From Halobacteriovoraceae bacterium (GTDB lineage Bacteria > Bdellovibrionota > Bacteriovoracia > Bacteriovoracales > Bacteriovoracaceae): a stretch of 64,000 nucleotides of DNA. Shown in pieces: positions 59,807-64,000 of this stretch; the stretch's first letter is position 1; each line of letters starts with the position of its first letter. The stretch lies in NCBI GenBank assembly GCA_020635135.1, contig JACKAJ010000016.1, positions 1 to 64,000 of the forward strand. Direction: 5' to 3'. The notes under the pieces were generated by a model. It did no database searches, was not told the DNA's origin, and saw only the letters and a program-made list of their open reading frames with translations. The translations under genes and the position numbers were made by a program.

Positions 59807-60907
59807 ATGGCCAAAAAATGGAATTTTAAGTCATGGTTTTCTTCTTTGGTAGAGAAGTTGAGGAGGAGTAAATCCGAAGAAACTCCTTTTTACCTTCCCA
59901 ATGAAGATTCACCAAAAAAACCAAAGAAGAGTGATGAAAACGTCAGCTCAGAATTCAATTTATCCCAAGCTATCTTTGGAGTGAATTCTCGTCACAAAGT
60001 TCATCAGATTTTTATTGGAACTTTCATCTTTAGTTTGTGCTTCTTTACTGGAAAGTTATTGGGGTATTTGCTCACACCAAGCTCAATCAATATGAACACG
60101 GCCAAGCCAGCAGCTACCATTGCGGCCAGCGGTGCTTCCCCCATGGAGATAAGAAACAATATTAATAACCTCCGCGACTCGGACCCTTTTAAAACGAGAA
60201 TTCGCACGGAGGGTGAAGTGGCTCAAGAAGATGTGAATAAAAAATGTGAAGATGCTGATAAGAAATCGACTCTTCCTATCAAGCTTGTGAACACCATTGT
60301 TCTCCAAGATTCTATAAAGTCCTTGGCTTCAGTTGAAGTAAGAAGTGAAAAAGATCTTCAAAATATCCGCGAAGGAGATGACGTCAGTAGCATGGCGAGG
60401 ATTGCAAAAATTGAAAGGCTTCGCATCATTCTTAAAAATCTCCAAAATGGACAATGTGAATACATTTCTCACGAAAAAATCGAAGAAGAACAAAATATTA
60501 AAAGCCCACGAATATTCACAGATACTGAATCCAAAGTTTTTAAAGAAGAAAAACAACAAGAACTTGATGGCATAAAACAAGATGGGAACAAGATCTCAGT
60601 CAGTCGAAAACTCATCAACGAAAAGATGAAAAATTATATGCAGATTCTTCAAGACGCAAGAGCTGTTCAAATCAATAATCCTGACGGCTCGCTTGCTTTC
60701 AAGATTGTCGATATCACTCCAGGAAGTCTCTATACATTTCTCAATATAAAAAATGAAGACGTTATTAAATCAATCAATGGGAAGCCCATTCAAAACGTTA
60801 ATGAAGTCATGATGCTCTTTGGTAAAATAGGAACAATGTCTAAACTAAATTTGGAAATAGAAAGAGATGGGAATACAATACCATTAACATATGAGTTTAC
60901 GAATTAA
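59807..60907 (+). CDS. gspC: Type II secretion system protein GspC
   Basis: About 366 aa from the ATG at 59807 (the frame is open to 59723). A basic cytoplasmic N-terminus is followed by a single membrane helix (IFIGTFIFSLCFFTGKLLGYLL, residues about 65-86), a homology region with LVNTIVLQDSIKSLASVEV, and a C-terminal PDZ domain (FKIVDITPGSLYTFLNIKNEDVIKSING split by strands). This is the GspC layout, the clamp that links the inner-membrane platform to the secretin. It is 12 bp upstream of gspD. A hydrophilic insertion lies between the HR and PDZ regions. Confidence 0.88.
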   Translation: MAKKWNFKSWFSSLVEKLRRSKSEETPFYLPNEDSPKKPKKSDENVSSEFNLSQAIFGVNSRHKVHQIFIGTFIFSLCFFTGKLLGYLLTPSSINMNTAKPAATIAASGASPMEIRNNINNLRDSDPFKTRIRTEGEVAQEDVNKKCEDADKKSTLPIKLVNTIVLQDSIKSLASVEVRSEKDLQNIREGDDVSSMARIAKIERLRIILKNLQNGQCEYISHEKIEEEQNIKSPRIFTDTESKVFKEEKQQELDGIKQDGNKISVSRKLINEKMKNYMQILQDARAVQINNPDGSLAFKIVDITPGSLYTFLNIKNEDVIKSINGKPIQNVNEVMMLFGKIGTMSKLNLEIERDGNTIPLTYEFTN

Positions 60908-60919
60908 TACGAGGGTAAA

Positions 60920-63394
60920 ATGCTCAACTATAAGGCGATTCTAACGACATCCTTATTATTACCATTAACGGCAAGTATCGCTCAGGATGACTTTGAAAGT
61001 TTCAATGAAAAACCTGCAACAGTTAGAGAGCAACCTGCAGCACAGACTACTCCATCAAATAACCCTCAAGTTGATGTTCAAGTTCCAGAAGAATCTCCCT
61101 CTGAAATAACTCCTCGAACAAGATCAAGAAGAAACCGACCCACTCCTCAAAATGAAAGAGAAAAATCATTTCGCGCTCGGGAATCAAATAAATTTTCTAC
61201 TCAAGAACAAAAAGTTTTTGGAAGAGAATCCATTGTTACTGATCAGAAAAAAGATGCAAAATACGTTAATCTCAACCCTGAAACTGCTTTTGGACCAGAG
61301 ATCATTGAAAGTTTTGACTTCCCTAACACTGATATTCTGGAAATCACCAAACATATGCAGAAACTCACAGGGATTAATTTGATTTTAGACAAAGATGTCA
61401 AGGGAAAGGTCTCAATCTCAGCACCAACGCCAATTACTGTAGGTGATGCTTGGAAAGCTTACCTGGTATCTCTCAATATGGCCGGTTACTCGCTTATTAA
61501 AACCGGAGAATTCTATCGAATCATCAACTCTCGCGATATTCGCTACACCCCTACTAAAATCTATACCGGTGATTATATTCCTGATGTAGAAAACTACATG
61601 ATGAAAATTATTGCTCTCAAGTATGTGGACGCCTCTGAGATTGTTAGAAACTTCCGTCCTTTTATGTCACGCTATGGAAGAATCCTCGATATCAAACAAA
61701 CAAATACCATCATCATTACTGACACAGGAACAAATATTAACCGCCTCATGAAATTGGTAAAATTCCTCGATGTTCCTGGTTTTGAAGAGACAATGCAAAT
61801 AATGAAAGTGAAATACACCTCAGCTCAAGAAATTGCCAAGCTCTTAGATAGTATTCTAAAAGAAGAAAGAACTTCTTCTAGAAGTCGAAGCAAATCACGA
61901 AGATCAGACTCTGGTTCAGAGAACTCAGGGGCAACCATATCAAAAATTATTGCAGAACCGCGCACCAATTCGATTATTGCCATGGCTAATGCTGAAGGGG
62001 CGAAACAGTTAAAAGACCTCATCGCCAAACTCGATGTTCCAACGGCTTCTTCAGGAAGTGGAAAAATTCAAGTTTACTATCTTCAACATGGAAATGCTGA
62101 AGAGTTGGCCCAGACATTAACAACTCTCATCTCAGGTGCTAAGAATACAGGGGGGAAAACTTCCGCGTCTTCTAGCCGAACTTCCAGGCTAACATCACGT
62201 TCGACTAACGAGATTCAAGGTATTTTTAGTGAAGAAGTAAAAGTCACAGCGGATAAAGCGACCAACTCTCTGGTTGTCACAGCTTCCCCCACTGATTGGC
62301 TCACTGTCAAAGAAGTTATTAGAAAACTTGATATCCCAAGAGATCAAGTCTATGTCGAAGGGCTTATTCTCGAAACAACTGTCAGAAAGAATTCATCTTT
62401 TGGGACATCTTATATTGGTCTCTACGGCGAAGGCTTAGCTGAGCGCTTTGGATTTGGAGCTAATAACTTTATCGACCTCCAATCGGGGAACTTTCAAAAT
62501 CTCTCAGGATTTTTTGGGGGGTTTGGAATTGGAAGTGCTAAAGACTTCACCATCAATCTTGGTGGCCAAGAAGTCGACTTAAAAGCAAGCTCAGTCAATG
62601 GTCTCATCAAAGCGATCGCAGGAAAGACGAACTCCAACGTCCTTGCGACTCCACAAATTCTCGTCATGGATAATACTGAAGGAGTATTTGAAGTTGGGGA
62701 AACTGTCCCAACTCAATCCCAAACAATAGGAACAGGAGGTGTTTCGACATCAAATATTACACCTCAAAAAATTACAATGGTTCTTAAAATTACTCCGCAG
62801 ATTAATAAAGTCACTCGCTTTATAAAACTCAAAATTGATCAAAAGATTGAAGATTTTACCAATAGAGATGTTGCCATCCCTGCTGGAGGTGGTGTTGCCA
62901 CAACTATTCGCTCTGCTATTACTGAGGTCATGGTGCGCGATCAAGACACCATTGCCATGGGTGGACTTTTGAGAGATAAAATCAACGACCAAGTCAGTAA
63001 GATTCCCCTACTTGGTGATATACCAGTTCTTGGGTGGCTCTTTAAAAGTAAACAAAAAGAACATGAAAAAGTTAACTTAATGTTCTTTCTTACTCCTAAA
63101 ATTATTTCACCTTACGGAAAAGTCGCGGCCAAAAATACTCTTAATCTGATTGAACAAAGAAATAAAAGAGTCACTGATGACAATATCGGTACCGACTACC
63201 ATCAAGAGGCTATATCAGAATTGGTCGACAAAGTTGAAAAACAAGCTCGCGGCCCCCTCTATACAGAAGAGCAAGCTCAGTTATACCGCAATGAAGAGAA
63301 AAATTCTGAAGACACAAGCAACTTAACGATAGATGATATGAAAGAACCTGAAGTTGACGATAGTGGTTTAGAAGAAATTGACGAAGAGTTTTAA
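60920..63394 (+). CDS. gspD: Type II secretion system secretin GspD
   Basis: 824 aa with a signal peptide (MLNYKAILTTSLLLPLTASIA). After a Pro/Arg-rich linker (residues about 40-90) come N0 (DFPNTDILEITKHMQKLTGI) and N1-N3 domains, where SxRSRSKSRR-type and SSSRTSRLTSRS loops are unusually Ser/Arg-rich. The secretin domain has VYVEGLILETTV, SNVLATPQILVMDN, GETVPTQSQT and KIPLLGDIPVLGWLFKS, followed by an acidic tail. It forms the outer-membrane channel for folded exoproteins. The stop overlaps gspE by 1 bp (TAATG). Confidence 0.95.
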   Translation: MLNYKAILTTSLLLPLTASIAQDDFESFNEKPATVREQPAAQTTPSNNPQVDVQVPEESPSEITPRTRSRRNRPTPQNEREKSFRARESNKFSTQEQKVFGRESIVTDQKKDAKYVNLNPETAFGPEIIESFDFPNTDILEITKHMQKLTGINLILDKDVKGKVSISAPTPITVGDAWKAYLVSLNMAGYSLIKTGEFYRIINSRDIRYTPTKIYTGDYIPDVENYMMKIIALKYVDASEIVRNFRPFMSRYGRILDIKQTNTIIITDTGTNINRLMKLVKFLDVPGFEETMQIMKVKYTSAQEIAKLLDSILKEERTSSRSRSKSRRSDSGSENSGATISKIIAEPRTNSIIAMANAEGAKQLKDLIAKLDVPTASSGSGKIQVYYLQHGNAEELAQTLTTLISGAKNTGGKTSASSSRTSRLTSRSTNEIQGIFSEEVKVTADKATNSLVVTASPTDWLTVKEVIRKLDIPRDQVYVEGLILETTVRKNSSFGTSYIGLYGEGLAERFGFGANNFIDLQSGNFQNLSGFFGGFGIGSAKDFTINLGGQEVDLKASSVNGLIKAIAGKTNSNVLATPQILVMDNTEGVFEVGETVPTQSQTIGTGGVSTSNITPQKITMVLKITPQINKVTRFIKLKIDQKIEDFTNRDVAIPAGGGVATTIRSAITEVMVRDQDTIAMGGLLRDKINDQVSKIPLLGDIPVLGWLFKSKQKEHEKVNLMFFLTPKIISPYGKVAAKNTLNLIEQRNKRVTDDNIGTDYHQEAISELVDKVEKQARGPLYTEEQAQLYRNEEKNSEDTSNLTIDDMKEPEVDDSGLEEIDEEF

Positions 63395-64000
63395 TGACAG
63401 ACACAAACAATCCTAACACACCAGGAGATATCCCACCTGGTATACCAGAAGAAGCAACTGCTGTGGTGGGAGTTACCCCTCCTCCACCAGAAGACTTTTC
63501 TAAAGAAAAGATAGGAGCACTGTTACTAAAATTTACAACTCTCACTCAAGAACAACTCGACGAGGCCCTGCAAACTCAAAAAAATGAACCCGATGGGCTT
63601 TTGGGGGAAATTCTTCTCAAGAAAAACTATATCCACCCCCACGACATAATTAAAGTTGTTTGCCACCAAATGAATATCCCTTTTACTAACGATATCAAAA
63701 TCGATGAAATTGATTCCAATATCGTTAAAGATATTCCGATAAACTATGCGAAACACCACGAAGTGCTTCCTATCGTCGATACCGATTTTTATGTGACTAT
63801 CGTTATCAGTGATCCCTTTAAAGAAAATGTTATTAATGATCTCTCAAATATTTTTAGAAAAGAAATTAAAATATTGGTCTCTTCACCTCTTAAAATTCAA
63901 GAGGCCATCAACCGCGTTTACGAAAAGGCCAATCAAAATCTAGTCGATTCAATCGAAGATGAATTTGAAGAAAACCTGGATCTCGATGGTCCCATCGATA
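63394..64000 (+). CDS. gspE: Type II secretion ATPase GspE, N-terminal part (runs off the window)
   Basis: The frame is open from the ATG at 63394 to the window end (about 202 codons). After a Pro-rich leader it has KIGALLLKFTTLTQEQLDEAL, GEILLKKNYIHPHDIIKVVCHQ and ILVSSPLKIQEAINRVY, the MshEN/T2SSE N-terminal domain of GspE-type ATPases. The Walker motifs lie beyond the edge. The gspC-gspD-gspE order fits other T2SS operons. Confidence 0.85.
   Translation, partial: MTDTNNPNTPGDIPPGIPEEATAVVGVTPPPPEDFSKEKIGALLLKFTTLTQEQLDEALQTQKNEPDGLLGEILLKKNYIHPHDIIKVVCHQMNIPFTNDIKIDEIDSNIVKDIPINYAKHHEVLPIVDTDFYVTIVISDPFKENVINDLSNIFRKEIKILVSSPLKIQEAINRVYEKANQNLVDSIEDEFEENLDLDGPID

Noticed and set aside
1..64000. 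CRISPR arrays, rRNA and tRNA genes
   Set aside because: No regularly spaced direct repeats with unique spacers, and no tRNA- or rRNA-like conserved stretches, were seen on either strand.

Overview
The window is AT-rich, gene-dense chromosomal DNA from a Gram-negative bacterium. It has many lipoproteins and signal-peptide proteins, ExbB/ExbD, a type II secretion operon with an outer-membrane secretin, several secreted proteases (S8, S41, C25, M61 and papain-like), a type III glutamine synthetase, a type B ribosomal protein L31 and a methylmalonyl-CoA mutase with MeaB. This mix fits a member of the Bdellovibrionota, most likely the Bacteriovorax/Halobacteriovorax lineage. That placement is inferred from gene content; no rRNA or tRNA gene is visible to confirm it.

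Layout. 0-0.3 kb: the 3' end of a tyrosine recombinase gene. 0.3-5.8 kb: DNA repair (mutM), a probable barrel protein, the thyA-folA-EamA operon and a NamZ-type muramidase. 5.8-10.7 kb (minus strand): a subtilisin, exbB-exbD, and a four-gene overlapping envelope operon (TatT-like lipoprotein, small coiled-coil protein, SRPBCC protein, DedA). 10.9-20 kb: rpsU, several lipoproteins including a formylglycine-enzyme-fold pair, a class III aminotransferase, an isomerase/deaminase pair and a VWA lipoprotein. 20-24 kb: meaB, a methylmalonyl-CoA mutase and a shrunken small-subunit relative. 24-31 kb: secreted unknowns, a methyltransferase/S41 protease pair and a MerC-like protein. 31-37 kb: a repeat-bearing pseudo-receiver protein, a receiver-TPR protein, L31 and topA. 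37-45.8 kb: secreted unknowns, a gingipain-like protease, glutamine synthetase III, a phosphopantetheinyl transferase and an M61 peptidase. 45.9-49.1 kb: an accessory stretch with repeats and a BrnT/BrnA toxin-antitoxin pair. 49-56 kb: a papain-like protein, a SIMPL protein, and a sulfonate module (a YeiH-type exporter divergent from xsc-ackA). 56-59.6 kb: an FG-GAP/ASPIC lipoprotein and an acyl-CoA dehydrogenase. 59.8-64 kb: gspC-gspD-gspE, running off the right edge.

The least ordinary signals are non-coding. A structured repeat of about 195 bp occurs three times (27.5, 45.9 and 48.9 kb), and the complementarity of its ends is kept although the end sequence changes. A separate 174-bp element with perfect 19-bp terminal inverted repeats lies exactly between two convergent stop codons at 47.2 kb. 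The brnT promoter carries three half-sites at one-helical-turn spacing and probably yields a leaderless message. Two of the three repeat copies bracket the stretch that holds the toxin-antitoxin pair and the 174-bp element.

Genes that plausibly work together: Xsc, AckA and the exporter (sulfoacetaldehyde to acetyl phosphate, ATP and sulfite); mutase and MeaB; the gsp genes with the secreted proteases as possible cargo; ExbB with ExbD; and the pseudo-receiver protein with the receiver-TPR protein.
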